Program-made: the position numbers and the translations under genes
Source of the DNA: Pseudomonas sp. RIT-562
Lineage (GTDB): Bacteria; Pseudomonadota; Gammaproteobacteria; Pseudomonadales; Pseudomonadaceae
Direction: 5' to 3'
Length of the DNA: 64,000 bases
NCBI RefSeq assembly: GCF_026241895.1
Contig: NZ_JAPJIV010000002.1
Coordinates: 372,001-436,000 of the forward strand
The notes under the pieces: generated by a model
Databases searched by the model: none
Seen by the model: only the letters and a program-made list of their open reading frames with translations
What the model was told of the DNA's origin: nothing
Shown here: one piece after another, positions 1 to 7,988 of the stretch
Layout of the letters: each line of letters opens with the position of its first letter
Position numbering within the stretch: the first letter of the stretch is position 1

Positions 1-1
1 C

Positions 2-463
2 AAGGACGCCGAAGCCGCCGACATCGCGGCACTCGAAGACCTCAGCAGCAAGTTCCCGATCAGTCGCATCCTGTCCAGCTTCAAAGACGACCCGGCCTTC
101 CAGGAAATCGTCTACGGCCTCGCGCTGAAAGTGCTGAACCAGACACATCAGGCCATCAGCAACCCGAGCAGCAGCAAGGGCAAGACCGCTCGGGCGAAGA
201 AAGAAGTCGAAGTGTTCACCATCAGCAAGGACGGCGTAAGCGTCACCCTGCCGCTGCGCACTCCGCGTTCGCGCCTGAACGTCGATCGCGAAGCCCTGGA
301 GTTCCTCGGCTTCACTTTCATCGGTGAAGGTGATGAGGCAGAGCTGGAAAGCGAAACGTTCCTGGACAACAGCGGCACCGAACAGGCGGTCAACCGCAAG
401 AACATCATTAGCGCGCTGCAGCAGCAGACCGCGTTTGATGGTTACAGCATCGCCGCGCAGTAA
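2..463 (+). CDS. Unrecognised protein, C-terminal part
   Basis: An open frame runs in from the left edge and stops with TAA at 461-463. About 153 residues are visible. The reading frame is open from base 2, so the internal GTG at 131 is not needed as a start. The first 50 residues look helical and acidic/amphipathic. A lysine-rich linker follows (residues near KARAKKE), then a mixed alpha/beta segment of about 85 residues ending in SIAAQ. I do not recognise the family. A strong terminator lies 49 bases downstream, so this is the last gene of its transcript. Confidence 0.7.
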   Translation, partial: KDAEAADIAALEDLSSKFPISRILSSFKDDPAFQEIVYGLALKVLNQTHQAISNPSSSKGKTARAKKEVEVFTISKDGVSVTLPLRTPRSRLNVDREALEFLGFTFIGEGDEAELESETFLDNSGTEQAVNRKNIISALQQQTAFDGYSIAAQ

Positions 464-511
464 CACGCCCTTCGCAACATTGATGCAGCGACACAGCGCC
501 TGCCTCCACTA

Positions 512-540
512 AGCCCCGCCCTCGTGCGGGGCTTTTTATT
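512..540 (+). terminator. Rho-independent terminator
   Basis: GC-rich stem agccccgc/gcggggct with a short loop, followed by a T run. It closes the gene that ends at 463. Confidence 0.85.
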
Positions 541-568
541 GCCTGCGAATCAGGCAAGTCCGCGACTA

Positions 569-588
569 CTGTTCCAGTATCGAAACAG
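569..588. promoter_or_regulatory. Putative MocR operator upstream of the first regulator
   Basis: Inverted repeat CTGTT-N10-AACAG, about 100 bases before the regulator start at 691. It closely resembles the motif at 7875-7892 in front of the second metabolic operon when that is read on the minus strand: both have CTGT, TCC, GTAT and AAACAG in the same order. This suggests that one regulator binds both sites. The match was made by eye. Confidence 0.45.
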
Positions 589-690
589 CGCCAACACTTC
601 CCTTAACCCTCGAGCACCATGGGTCCGCCTGCGGGGAGCGTAACTCACTGTCCAGCCCGGGACCTCAGTGGTGCAACTGCTGAGGCCCGT

Positions 691-2112
691 ATGAACGCAC
701 TACCCCTGTACCGTCAGTTAGCCAATCACTACCTTGACGCGATCCGCAGCGGCACCCTGAAAAACGGCGAACGCTTTCCTTCCATCCGCCTGATGATGGA
801 GAAACACGCCGTCAGCCTGTCGACTGCGGTGCAGGTGTGCCGGGAGCTGGAGGGCCAGGGCGTGCTGGAGGCGCGACCGCGCTCGGGCAACTACATTCGC
901 CAGCCGGAACCCTTACCCCTGCCAAAGCCGCCGGCACCGCTGAATGCCGATGCGTATATCGGCATTCATCAGCAGGTGTCGTCGGTGCTCAAGGCCAGCC
1001 AGCGAGCGACGATCAAGGTCAATTTCGCCAACCCGTACTGCGCGCCGCAGCTCTACCCGCTGAAAATCCTCCAGGATCACATGGTCAAGGCATTACGTCA
1101 GGAGCCGCAACTGCTGGGCTCAACCGCCCCTACCAGCGGCAACCTCGCGCTGCGCAACATCCTCGCCCGCCGCGCGCTCACCAGCAAAACCCACCTGAGC
1201 GCCGAGCAGATCGTGATCACCAATGGTGCAACCGAGGCGCTCAACCTGGCCCTGCGCGCAGTCACCCAGCCGGGCGATACGGTTGCCGTCGAATCCCCGA
1301 CTTTCCACGGCCTGCTGCAGATCCTCGAAAGCCTGAACTTGCGAGTGCGAGAAGTGCCGGCGACTGCGCACTGCGGGATCAATCTGTCTGCCCTGGAGCA
1401 ATTGCTGCGCGGCCCCGAGTCGATCCAGGCCTTGATCGTAATGCCCAACCTGCAAAATCCACTGGGCAGCATCATGCCCGACTCGCACAAGGCGCGACTG
1501 GTGCAGCTGTGTGCCGAGCACGCTACGGTGCTAATCGAGGACGACACCTACGGCGACCTGGTGGATACCGAGCAACCCTTGTCCACGCTGAAGTACTGGG
1601 ACCGCAGCGATAACCTGATCTATTGCGCCTCGCTGAACAAAACCCTGGCGCCGGGCATGCGCCTGGGCTGGATCAGTGCCGGCAGGTGGCACGACCGGGT
1701 GGAGATGCTCAAGCACAGTCAGTCGCGCGGCTGCGAAGCGCTGTCGCAGTTGGCGGTGAGTGCGTTCATGAAGACTCCGTCCTATGAACGCTACCTACGA
1801 AGGTTGAGGATAATTCTGACCCAGCAACGCCGGCAGATGCGCTTGGCAATCCTGCGCCACTTTCCCCAGGGCACCCGCGTGACCGAGCCTCGGGGTGGCA
1901 CTCTGTTATGGGTGGAACTGCCCCCGGGGTATTCGGCGATGCGTTTGTTTCATGACGGGCTGAACGTGGGCATCCAGATTTTGCCTGGGGATATCTTTTC
2001 CAATGGGGCGGGGTTTGGGCACTGCCTCAGAATCGCGTGTGGCGCGCTGGTTACGCCGCGGATCGAGGAGGCGTTGGCGACTTTGGGCCAACTCCTGAAA
2101 AACCAGGCGTAG
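691..2112 (+). CDS. MocR-family transcriptional regulator (GntR HTH plus aminotransferase-like domain)
   Basis: A 473-residue protein. Residues 1-75 form a GntR winged helix (PLYRQLANHYLDAIRSG, then PSIRLMMEKHAVS). The rest is a fold-type I aminotransferase domain with NGATEALNLALRAV, the NPLGS loop, IEDDTYGDL and the PLP-lysine segment CASLNKTLAPGMRLGW. The ATG at 691 is preferred because GAGG lies 6 bases upstream; an in-frame upstream extension to 619 lacks such support. MocR proteins sense PLP or amino-acid-like effectors and usually control adjacent metabolic genes. The gene converges on the minus-strand metabolic block, and its own promoter motif resembles that of operon B, so it is the likely regulator of operon B (inference). 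Confidence 0.9.
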   Translation: MNALPLYRQLANHYLDAIRSGTLKNGERFPSIRLMMEKHAVSLSTAVQVCRELEGQGVLEARPRSGNYIRQPEPLPLPKPPAPLNADAYIGIHQQVSSVLKASQRATIKVNFANPYCAPQLYPLKILQDHMVKALRQEPQLLGSTAPTSGNLALRNILARRALTSKTHLSAEQIVITNGATEALNLALRAVTQPGDTVAVESPTFHGLLQILESLNLRVREVPATAHCGINLSALEQLLRGPESIQALIVMPNLQNPLGSIMPDSHKARLVQLCAEHATVLIEDDTYGDLVDTEQPLSTLKYWDRSDNLIYCASLNKTLAPGMRLGWISAGRWHDRVEMLKHSQSRGCEALSQLAVSAFMKTPSYERYLRRLRIILTQQRRQMRLAILRHFPQGTRVTEPRGGTLLWVELPPGYSAMRLFHDGLNVGIQILPGDIFSNGAGFGHCLRIACGALVTPRIEEALATLGQLLKNQA

Positions 2113-2130
2113 GCCGGCGATATATACGTG

Positions 2131-2209
2131 CCCTGTAGGAGCTGCCGAAGGCTGCGATCTTTTGATGTTTAAGATCAAAAGATCGCAGCCTTCGGCAGCT
2201 CCTACAGGG
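2131..2209. repeat. REPIN, family A (perfect inverted repeat)
   Basis: Two perfect 36-base arms (2131-2166 and 2174-2209) around a 7-base loop, built on the core GTAGGAGCTGCCGAAGGCTG. It lies between the convergent MocR and hydrolase genes and could act as a bidirectional transcript end. The same family recurs at 13087-13183 and 61987-62064. Confidence 0.9.
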
Positions 2210-2254
2210 GGAGTTGTTTCAGGCCGGGTTTGGGTGCAGGCCCAGAGGCGTATT

Positions 2255-3055
2255 TCAGGTCGGAGTTTCGTGCAGGCAGATGATGTGCGGATCATCATTC
2301 CAATGCGCAAAACGCTCGGCTATCAGGGGATCGTGGCCGGGGATGACGTGATCCTCGCCGTCTGCCAGGCGCTCGATTTGGCTGAACGCTTCCAGCGACT
2401 GCGCCAGGTCATCGATGATCGGAAACGGACTGCGCTGACGAATGTTTACCCACAAATGCGCAGCGTCCGAAGCCAGCACGATCCACCCACGCCGGGTATG
2501 CACCCGCACTACCTGGCTGCCCGGCGTGTGTCCACCCACCGGATGCAGGGTCACGCCGGGAGCAACCTCAACCGTGCCTGTGTGCAGGCGCATCCGCCCC
2601 TCGAACAGCGGCGGCAGCGCCGACATCACGTCATCCACCTCGTAGGTTTTATTCACCGTGCGATGGGCCATTTTCGGCCCGGTGCAAAAGCGCAGTTCCG
2701 CCTCCTGCAGATGTACCGTGGCCTTGGGAAACAACCCCAGGTTACCGGCATGGTCCCAGTGCAGATGGGTCAGGATCAGGTTCTCCACCTGTGCCGGATC
2801 AATCCCCAGCTGGCGTAGGGATTCTTCCGGCAGGCGATACATCTGACGGTTGCGCCGATCCGCCGTGGCCGGCTGAAAACAGGTGTCCACCACTATCACC
2901 TGCTGCTCATTGCGAATCACCCAGAAGTAATAATCCAGGGGCATCGGCGCGTTCGGATCACCACAGCAGGCGTCGTAGAGGAAATTTTCCCGGGCCGTGC
3001 GCTGGGCATTGGCGCCGACTCGGATGGCGAACACTTGGTACTCGGGCACGGTCAT
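2255..3055 (-). CDS. Metallo-beta-lactamase-fold hydrolase, N-acyl homoserine lactonase-like
   Basis: 266 residues. The metal signature HLHWDH is present (H97, H99, D101, H102), with H176 in GGHTPGS, D197 in ASDAA and H241 in PGHD, so both zinc sites look intact. Overall length and motif spacing resemble AttM/AiiA-type lactonases, but that family also contains other ester and lactone hydrolases. The ATG at 3055 is chosen because AGGAG lies 7 bases upstream; longer in-frame versions overlap the preceding gene. It is the last gene of operon B, 14 bases after the diiron oxygenase gene. In this context it may hydrolyse a pathway lactone or thioester, or detoxify the product, rather than quench quorum signals (inference). 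Confidence 0.85.
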   Translation of the reverse strand: MTVPEYQVFAIRVGANAQRTARENFLYDACCGDPNAPMPLDYYFWVIRNEQQVIVVDTCFQPATADRRNRQMYRLPEESLRQLGIDPAQVENLILTHLHWDHAGNLGLFPKATVHLQEAELRFCTGPKMAHRTVNKTYEVDDVMSALPPLFEGRMRLHTGTVEVAPGVTLHPVGGHTPGSQVVRVHTRRGWIVLASDAAHLWVNIRQRSPFPIIDDLAQSLEAFSQIERLADGEDHVIPGHDPLIAERFAHWNDDPHIICLHETPT

Positions 3056-3069
3056 GGGCAGCTCCTGAT

Positions 3070-4029
3070 TCAGGCCACGGAGGCAGGCTTGAGCGTCGGT
3101 CGGAAGTCGAAATCGATTTGTTCGGTGATGCCCAGGTCCTCGGCCAGACGCTGGAGCCCGCTGTAGTCGCGCATGATCGTCGCGTTGCGGTTGCTCTCGC
3201 GGGTGTCGGCGATAATCAATGCCGCGTCCTCGACTCCCAATTGAGTCAGGATCGCTTCCCACATCGAGTAGTCCTGGGCGACAAATGCGCTCAGCGCCAC
3301 CGACAAAGTGCGTGCGAAAAATTCCCGCTGGAGCGGCTGCATATTCGCGTACATGACCTTGGCCACCTCGGCCAGGACCTTGCTGTGGGCGTACTCGTCA
3401 CGGTTGTGCAGCTCGGCCACACGCCGGTTTTGCGGCTGGATGCTCTGGTCGTCCGCCAGCAGGTCGAGATACGCGTTGACGCTGATTTCGGCCACCACCG
3501 CAAAAGTGATCGAGGCCAGATCCCGCTGCCACTGCTCCGGCAAATCTGCGCGCAGAGCCTGCAGCCGCAGGTAGGTGACTGACGGCGGTAAATCCAGTTC
3601 CTGGTCGAGGGCGCGATCGACCCTGGTGCGCTCGATAGCGCGCAGGTGCATCAACGTGTGGTAGTGCTCGTCGATCAACGTCTGCTGCATCGCCTCGCGA
3701 AAATGCCAGTCGTGCTTACCCAGGTATTGGCTGGCGATGACGCTTAGGGCAGGGTTTACCACATGCTCCTCTGCAGTGACGGTGCGCAGGTTGTAGCCAA
3801 TCCAGCCCCAGGTCACCACGTTGCTCTTGAGTTCGTCACTCAGGGCCTGGAATTTCGGGTGATGGAAAAACGGCACCATGCACTCCGGGTAGTCCGGGCG
3901 CGCAGGGTCGAACGCTTCGCTGACCTGCAGTTTTTCCGGGGCACACACCGTGGCCCGTTTGGTCCACGCCTGGTTGAGCCGCACGATCAATTGATGATCG
4001 ACCTTGGCGATCTCGATGGCTGTTTGCAT
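3070..4029 (-). CDS. AurF-type non-heme diiron oxygenase
   Basis: 319 residues. Candidate iron ligands are E87 (or E88), E121, H124, E181, H208, E212 and H215. The spacings E-3-H, E-27-H, H-4-E and E-3-H equal those of the AurF p-aminobenzoate N-oxygenase ligand set (E136, H139, E196, H223, E227, H230), and the first glutamate is off by only one position. AurF enzymes oxidise amines to hydroxylamines or nitro groups with a mu-oxo diiron centre. The substrate here is unknown; the neighbouring aminomutase and aminotransferase suggest an aliphatic amino acid or amine. The gene lies 67 bases after the oxygenase gene and 14 before the hydrolase gene, in operon B. The assignment to the fold is firm; N-oxygenation is inference. 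Confidence 0.82.
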   Translation of the reverse strand: MQTAIEIAKVDHQLIVRLNQAWTKRATVCAPEKLQVSEAFDPARPDYPECMVPFFHHPKFQALSDELKSNVVTWGWIGYNLRTVTAEEHVVNPALSVIASQYLGKHDWHFREAMQQTLIDEHYHTLMHLRAIERTRVDRALDQELDLPPSVTYLRLQALRADLPEQWQRDLASITFAVVAEISVNAYLDLLADDQSIQPQNRRVAELHNRDEYAHSKVLAEVAKVMYANMQPLQREFFARTLSVALSAFVAQDYSMWEAILTQLGVEDAALIIADTRESNRNATIMRDYSGLQRLAEDLGITEQIDFDFRPTLKPASVA

Positions 4030-4096
4030 AACGCGATACCTGTAGGACGCGTACCCGCCCAGGAGTACGCAAATTGAATGAACGGCGACGGAAAAA

Positions 4097-4852
4097 TCAG
4101 GCCAGCCAATAGCGGGTCAGGTTACGCGCGGGGTCAGTGTATCGACTGCGGGCGTGGATCATGCGCCAGTTGTCCCAGATCAACATGCAGCCATCAGGAA
4201 TCAACACCGGAGTGTTGTGCTCGATGAAATAGGCCTCCCCCAACACCGCGAACCGCGCCAGCGGCGAGGAGCTGTTCGCCACCAGCGACTGCTGCAGATC
4301 CTCCCTGGAAGGATTGACGTCGCCGTAGTGAAACTGGTTGTAGCTGAAGCGGAAGATGTCACCGTCTGCAGTCGGCGTCAGAATGTATTCCCTGACCCGA
4401 CGTTGCGCGGCTTCCCCGGGCTTGGCCGTGGCGACAAACTCCACTGGCGTATCCACGAGCCACTGGTGCAAATGCGGCTCGGTTTGTTCCAGCATCGCCA
4501 GGAACTGGTAGCCATCGACCAGGCCGGTATGGCCGCCGCCACAGGTCGCCTGTTGATGGCAATGCAGTGCCAGGTAGCGTGGCGGCGGGCCATACACCGG
4601 CGCCTCGGTGTGCGGGCCGATGCCGTTCATGCTCTGTGAATACGGCAAGTCTTCATAGCCCGGCTTGCGCGTGATCGCGAACGCCATCTGGCCGTTGAAC
4701 TGCGGGATGATCGGACCGAACTCCTGCAGTGTGCCGACCACGTCGTCGGCAAATTCCTCGGCAGTCAGCACGGTCCAGCCGCGTGCCGACAGCTCTTCGT
4801 GGCGGTGCCCCAGTGAAAAATCAGCTTTGAACGCAATCCCTTGATCAGACAT
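4097..4852 (-). CDS. Fe(II)/2-oxoglutarate-dependent oxygenase, TauD/clavaminate synthase-like
   Basis: 251 residues of the TauD/TfdA superfamily. The iron facial triad is H81-T-E83 with H233 in RMIHARS, and R247 near the C-terminus is the expected 2-oxoglutarate carboxylate ligand. The acidic ligand is Glu rather than the usual Asp, as in clavaminate synthase. Since Glu is retained and not Gly or Ala, the enzyme should hydroxylate, desaturate or cyclise and is unlikely to halogenate. The ATG at 4852 has AGGA 8 bases upstream. It follows the aminotransferase gene by 17 bases within operon B, implying oxidation of an amino-acid intermediate. The substrate is unknown. Confidence 0.85.
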   Translation of the reverse strand: MSDQGIAFKADFSLGHRHEELSARGWTVLTAEEFADDVVGTLQEFGPIIPQFNGQMAFAITRKPGYEDLPYSQSMNGIGPHTEAPVYGPPPRYLALHCHQQATCGGGHTGLVDGYQFLAMLEQTEPHLHQWLVDTPVEFVATAKPGEAAQRRVREYILTPTADGDIFRFSYNQFHYGDVNPSREDLQQSLVANSSSPLARFAVLGEAYFIEHNTPVLIPDGCMLIWDNWRMIHARSRYTDPARNLTRYWLA

Positions 4853-4869
4853 GGCGAGATTCCTGGCAG

Positions 4870-5745
4870 TTATCCGGCGTTGACGGTTGAGGTGTAGGCG
4901 GCGATGAATTCGCGACAGGCGCTGGCCGGTCGGTAGCGCTGGTCGTCGATGCTGCGCACGGGGGTGATTTCGGCGGCGGTGCCTGTGAGAAAACACTCAT
5001 CGAAATCGCCGAGCTCAGTAGGAAGAATCGTGCGCTCGACCACCTGATAATCCAGCGCCCCAGCCAGCTCGATAACGGTCTGGCGGGTGATGCCGTTGAG
5101 GAAACAATCGGGCAGCGGCGTGTGCAGCGTCCGGTCTTTGACGAAGAACACATTGGCGCTGGTGGCCTCCGCAACGTGGCCGCGCCAGTCGAGCATCAGC
5201 GCATCGTGATAGCCATTGTTTTCCGCATCGTGCTTGCTGAGTGTGGCGATCTGGTAATGCCCGGACGCCTTGGCCTCGAATGGGCTGCTGCTGGGTGGCG
5301 GCCGGCGCCATTCGGCGGTCTTCAAGCGAATGCCTTCCATGTGCCCCGCCGGGTCGAAGTAGCTCGGCCACTGCCAGCAGGCGATTGCCACGTGCACTCG
5401 ATTGAAGCGGGCCGAGGTCGAGATCATTTCGCTGCCGCGCCATGCCACCGGCCGCAAATAACCGTCGACCACGTTATTGCGCAGCAGCAGTTCATGGCTG
5501 GCCGCTTCCAATTCGGCCAGCTCATAGGGCAGCTCGAAGTCCATCAACTGCGCCGAGCGATACAGGCGCTCGCTGTGTTCGCGCAGTTTAAAGATCTTGC
5601 CGTTGTAGACTCGCTCGCCTTCGTACACGGTGCTCGCGTAGTGCAAACCATGGGTCAACACATGCAGGCGCGCCTCGGACCACTCGACAAACTCGCCGTC
5701 GAGCCAGATAAAGCCTTCTCGCTGATCAAACGGAATGCCACTCAT
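4870..5745 (-). CDS. Class IV (branched-chain-like) aminotransferase
   Basis: 291 residues, close in length to IlvE. The N-terminal LDGEFVEWSEARLHVLTHGL and YEGERVYNG segments are typical of the BCAT/D-amino-acid aminotransferase fold. The PLP lysine is K159 in EAKASGHY, E193 lies in AEATSANVF, and TGTAAEITPV forms the phosphate-binding loop. AGGAG 8 bases upstream supports the ATG at 5745. IlvE normally acts in leucine, isoleucine and valine synthesis, but here it sits 24 bases after a KamA-type aminomutase gene and 17 before an oxygenase gene. A dedicated pathway role is therefore more likely than housekeeping transamination. Without comparison to a second genomic ilvE this stays an inference. 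Confidence 0.88.
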   Translation of the reverse strand: MSGIPFDQREGFIWLDGEFVEWSEARLHVLTHGLHYASTVYEGERVYNGKIFKLREHSERLYRSAQLMDFELPYELAELEAASHELLLRNNVVDGYLRPVAWRGSEMISTSARFNRVHVAIACWQWPSYFDPAGHMEGIRLKTAEWRRPPPSSSPFEAKASGHYQIATLSKHDAENNGYHDALMLDWRGHVAEATSANVFFVKDRTLHTPLPDCFLNGITRQTVIELAGALDYQVVERTILPTELGDFDECFLTGTAAEITPVRSIDDQRYRPASACREFIAAYTSTVNAG

Positions 5746-5769
5746 ATCCCTATCTCCTGATGAATCGTC

Positions 5770-7110
5770 CTACGCCGTTTCGAGCAGGACCGGTATCAAT
5801 TCGGGCCCTGTTAGCGGCTCGGTCTGAAAAAAGAAGCGCCGCTCACCGAAGGCCGGACGCAGGTCATCGAACCAGGTGGCGAGGGGATCGAAGCTCGCAT
5901 GAAAGGTGCGCAGCACCCATTGCGGATCCCGGGCCTGAAGGAACTGCAGCACGAAGACTTTTTCCCCGGCCACAGTCTCGATGCCATTGATCAGCACCTT
6001 GCCGTAGAAGGTGCTCATTGAGGGACCGCGCACCGTACGGGCCAACCCGGACACGCTGCGATAGGCTGCCTGGAAGATCTCGAAAGCCCGGGCCAGCGGC
6101 ATCGCGAAATAATGACGAGGGCCGGTGTCGCGCTCGACGAACATGTAATAAGGCACCGCGCCAAGTCGCACGCCTTCGGTCCAGAGTTCCACCCAATCGG
6201 CGGGGTTTTCGTTGATGTGGCGGATCACTGGCGCCTGCATGCGCAACACTGCGCCGGTGGAGCGAATGCGTTCTACAGCCTGGCGGGCGATGGCCTGGCG
6301 CAGCTCTACCGGGTGGTTGTAATGCCCCATCACCGAGAGGTGTTTGCCCGCCGCAACGATCCGTCGGAACAGCTCCAGCAACTCGGGGGCATCCTTGTCG
6401 CTGACAAACCTCTGCGGCCAGTACGCAACCGACTTGGTACCGATGCGGATGTTCTTGAGGTGCGGCAACTCCAGCAACGGCTCGATGTAACCGGCCAGCG
6501 AGCGAGTGTTCATGATCATCGGATCGCCGCCGGTGATCAGCACGTCAGTGACCTCGGTATGTACGCGCAAGTAGTTCACCAGCTCCTGGGACTCGCGGGC
6601 ATTGAACTTGAGCTCCTCTTCACCGATGAACTGCGCCCAGCGAAAACAGAACGTGCAGTACGCGTGACAGGTCTGGCCTGCCCCGGGAAAAAACAGCACG
6701 GTTTCACGGTACTTGTGCTGGATGCCCGGCAGTATTTTGCCGTCGAGGCTGGCGCCGTTATGAGTCAACTGGCCGGCCGGATGGGGGTTCATGCGCAGCC
6801 AGATCGCCTCGATCCGGCGCTTGATGGCGGCGGCATCATCCTGCTCGATCAGGTGCTTGAGCGACGAATATTCCTCCGGCAACAGCATGTCCTTATGAGG
6901 AAAGGTCATGCGGAAAATCGGATCGTCGGGAATGTTGTCCCAGTCGATCAATGTTCCCAGAACGTATTCGTTGGTACGAAACGGCATCACCCGCGACACC
7001 ACATTCATGGCTTCCTGCAAGCCGGGCGTGAGCCTGTGCCAGTACGGCGTCTCGCGGATGGTCCGGGCATTGTAAGGTTTGTATTTGTGCAGCTCCGACA
7101 TTCCCTGCAT
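5770..7110 (-). CDS. KamA-family radical SAM protein (lysine 2,3-aminomutase-like)
   Basis: 446 residues. The radical SAM cluster is C148-x3-C152-x2-C155 (CHAYCTFC), followed by ITGGDP at 192-197, the SAM-binding equivalent of the SGGDP motif. The family-typical HYNHPVE and PYYMF segments follow. Family members move an amino group from C2 to C3 using SAM, [4Fe-4S] and PLP. The canonical glycine-rich PLP-lysine motif (PGGGGK) is absent; the equivalent place reads RGPSMSTFYGK, with K371 as the candidate lysine. The ATG at 7110 is chosen because GGGAG precedes it with normal spacing, whereas the internal ATG at 7101 has its purine run directly abutting. It likely makes a beta-amino acid for the pathway; the substrate could be lysine, arginine or glutamate-like. 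Confidence 0.85.
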   Translation of the reverse strand: MQGMSELHKYKPYNARTIRETPYWHRLTPGLQEAMNVVSRVMPFRTNEYVLGTLIDWDNIPDDPIFRMTFPHKDMLLPEEYSSLKHLIEQDDAAAIKRRIEAIWLRMNPHPAGQLTHNGASLDGKILPGIQHKYRETVLFFPGAGQTCHAYCTFCFRWAQFIGEEELKFNARESQELVNYLRVHTEVTDVLITGGDPMIMNTRSLAGYIEPLLELPHLKNIRIGTKSVAYWPQRFVSDKDAPELLELFRRIVAAGKHLSVMGHYNHPVELRQAIARQAVERIRSTGAVLRMQAPVIRHINENPADWVELWTEGVRLGAVPYYMFVERDTGPRHYFAMPLARAFEIFQAAYRSVSGLARTVRGPSMSTFYGKVLINGIETVAGEKVFVLQFLQARDPQWVLRTFHASFDPLATWFDDLRPAFGERRFFFQTEPLTGPELIPVLLETA

Positions 7111-7139
7111 GGCAGCGCTCCCGATGAATTCCTGGCGAA

Positions 7140-7784
7140 TTACTGGACGACCGGCGCTACACGCTCGATGTCCATCCACCCCCGCACGCTGTCGCGATCC
7201 CATTGCCGGCGAACATAGGCGGCCAGTCGCGCGGGCACATGATCGCCATTGGCAAGCAGGCGGTTGAGCATGATTGCCAGGTCGGTATCGGCGATGCTCC
7301 AGTCTCCGAACAGGTGATCGGCGCCGCCCTTGAGCAGGCGGTCGGCGACAAAAAACAAACGATCCACGGCCACCAGGGCCTCGTCGGACAAAGGCATTTC
7401 TTTTTTGCCGAAGTAGATCAGATCCGCCGGACGCTCCCGGCGAATGATCAACAGGTCACTGCGTAACCAGGCCTGGAGCTGGCGGGCCCGGGCGCGCAGC
7501 CGGATGTCGGTGGGCAACAGCTTGCGGGTTTCAGTTGCGATATCGTCCAGATATTCGGCAATGGCCGAGGACTCTGAAAGAGCGAAGTCCTGGTGAACCA
7601 GAGTGGGTATCTTGCAAGTCATCGACAGGTTTTGATAATCCGCCTGATAGTTCTCTCGGGCTTTTAAATCAATTGTCACAAGGTCAAACGGAAGTTGTTT
7701 TTCTTTCAACGCGACAAATGCCGACATGGCAAATGCGCTGACAAAATCCGCCCCCACGTACAACTTTAACTGTGAACTTTCCAT
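7140..7784 (-). CDS. yfcF: Glutathione S-transferase, YfcF type
   Basis: 214 residues, the same length as E. coli YfcF, with closely similar blocks: FELSESSAIAEYLED is matched by FALSESSAIAEYLDD, and RARARQIQAWLRSDL by RARARQLQAWLRSDL, with W/SIADTDLA in the C-terminal domain. The N-terminal thioredoxin fold binds glutathione and the C-terminal domain is all helical. It is the first gene of operon B, with AAGGGAG before its ATG and an operator-like repeat at 7858-7893 upstream. In a biosynthetic setting GSTs may add or remove sulfur or isomerise intermediates, and they also protect against electrophiles. The orthologue-like resemblance is strong; its pathway role is inferred from position. 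Confidence 0.88.
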   Translation of the reverse strand: MESSQLKLYVGADFVSAFAMSAFVALKEKQLPFDLVTIDLKARENYQADYQNLSMTCKIPTLVHQDFALSESSAIAEYLDDIATETRKLLPTDIRLRARARQLQAWLRSDLLIIRRERPADLIYFGKKEMPLSDEALVAVDRLFFVADRLLKGGADHLFGDWSIADTDLAIMLNRLLANGDHVPARLAAYVRRQWDRDSVRGWMDIERVAPVVQ

Positions 7785-7857
7785 AGATCGCTCCCTTGCT
7801 CAAAGACTATTAATCCGTCGCACTGGAATCGATCGTAGATAGTTGCCCGCAGGCTGA

Positions 7858-7893
7858 ACAGATACAGAAATTATCTGTTTATACGGATACAGA
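7858..7893 (-). promoter_or_regulatory. Operator-like repeats in the promoter of operon B
   Basis: The plus strand has CAGATACAGA at 7859-7868 and CGGATACAGA at 7884-7893, a near-exact direct repeat 25 bases apart. An inverted repeat ACAGATA/TATCTGT spans 7858-7878. Such direct repeats at two to three helical turns are typical of MocR sites. The motif at 7875-7892 resembles the one before the MocR gene at 691. It lies 75-110 bases upstream of the GST start. Confidence 0.55.
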
Positions 7894-7914
7894 GACGCAT
7901 AGATTGGAGGAGCA

Positions 7915-7952
7915 GAAATAAAAAAAGGGAGTCGGCTAATGCGGACTCTCGG
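7915..7952 (-). terminator. Rho-independent terminator of operon A
   Basis: On the minus strand a hairpin GAGTC-C-GC-ATTA-GC-C-GACTC is followed by CCC and seven T residues. It lies 37 bases past the cupin stop codon and ahead of the operon B promoter, so it separates the two transcription units. Confidence 0.75.
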
Positions 7953-7988
7953 AAGGACAGCAACAAGAGAATGACTGGCGGCGCGGAC

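Noticed and set aside
2255..3055. Quorum-quenching lactonase as the primary role of the hydrolase
   Set aside because: The fold fits, but the gene ends a biosynthetic operon and no luxI/luxR genes are nearby, so a pathway role is at least as likely; not claimed as a lactonase.
2255..3262. Longer form of the metallo-hydrolase beginning near 3262
   Set aside because: It would overlap most of the start of the minus-strand diiron oxygenase tail in another frame and lacks a ribosome site, while the ATG at 3055 has AGGAG at ideal spacing.
4097..4852. Radical halogenase activity of the Fe/2-oxoglutarate enzyme
   Set aside because: The acidic iron ligand (Glu83) is present, whereas halogenases of this superfamily replace it with Gly or Ala.
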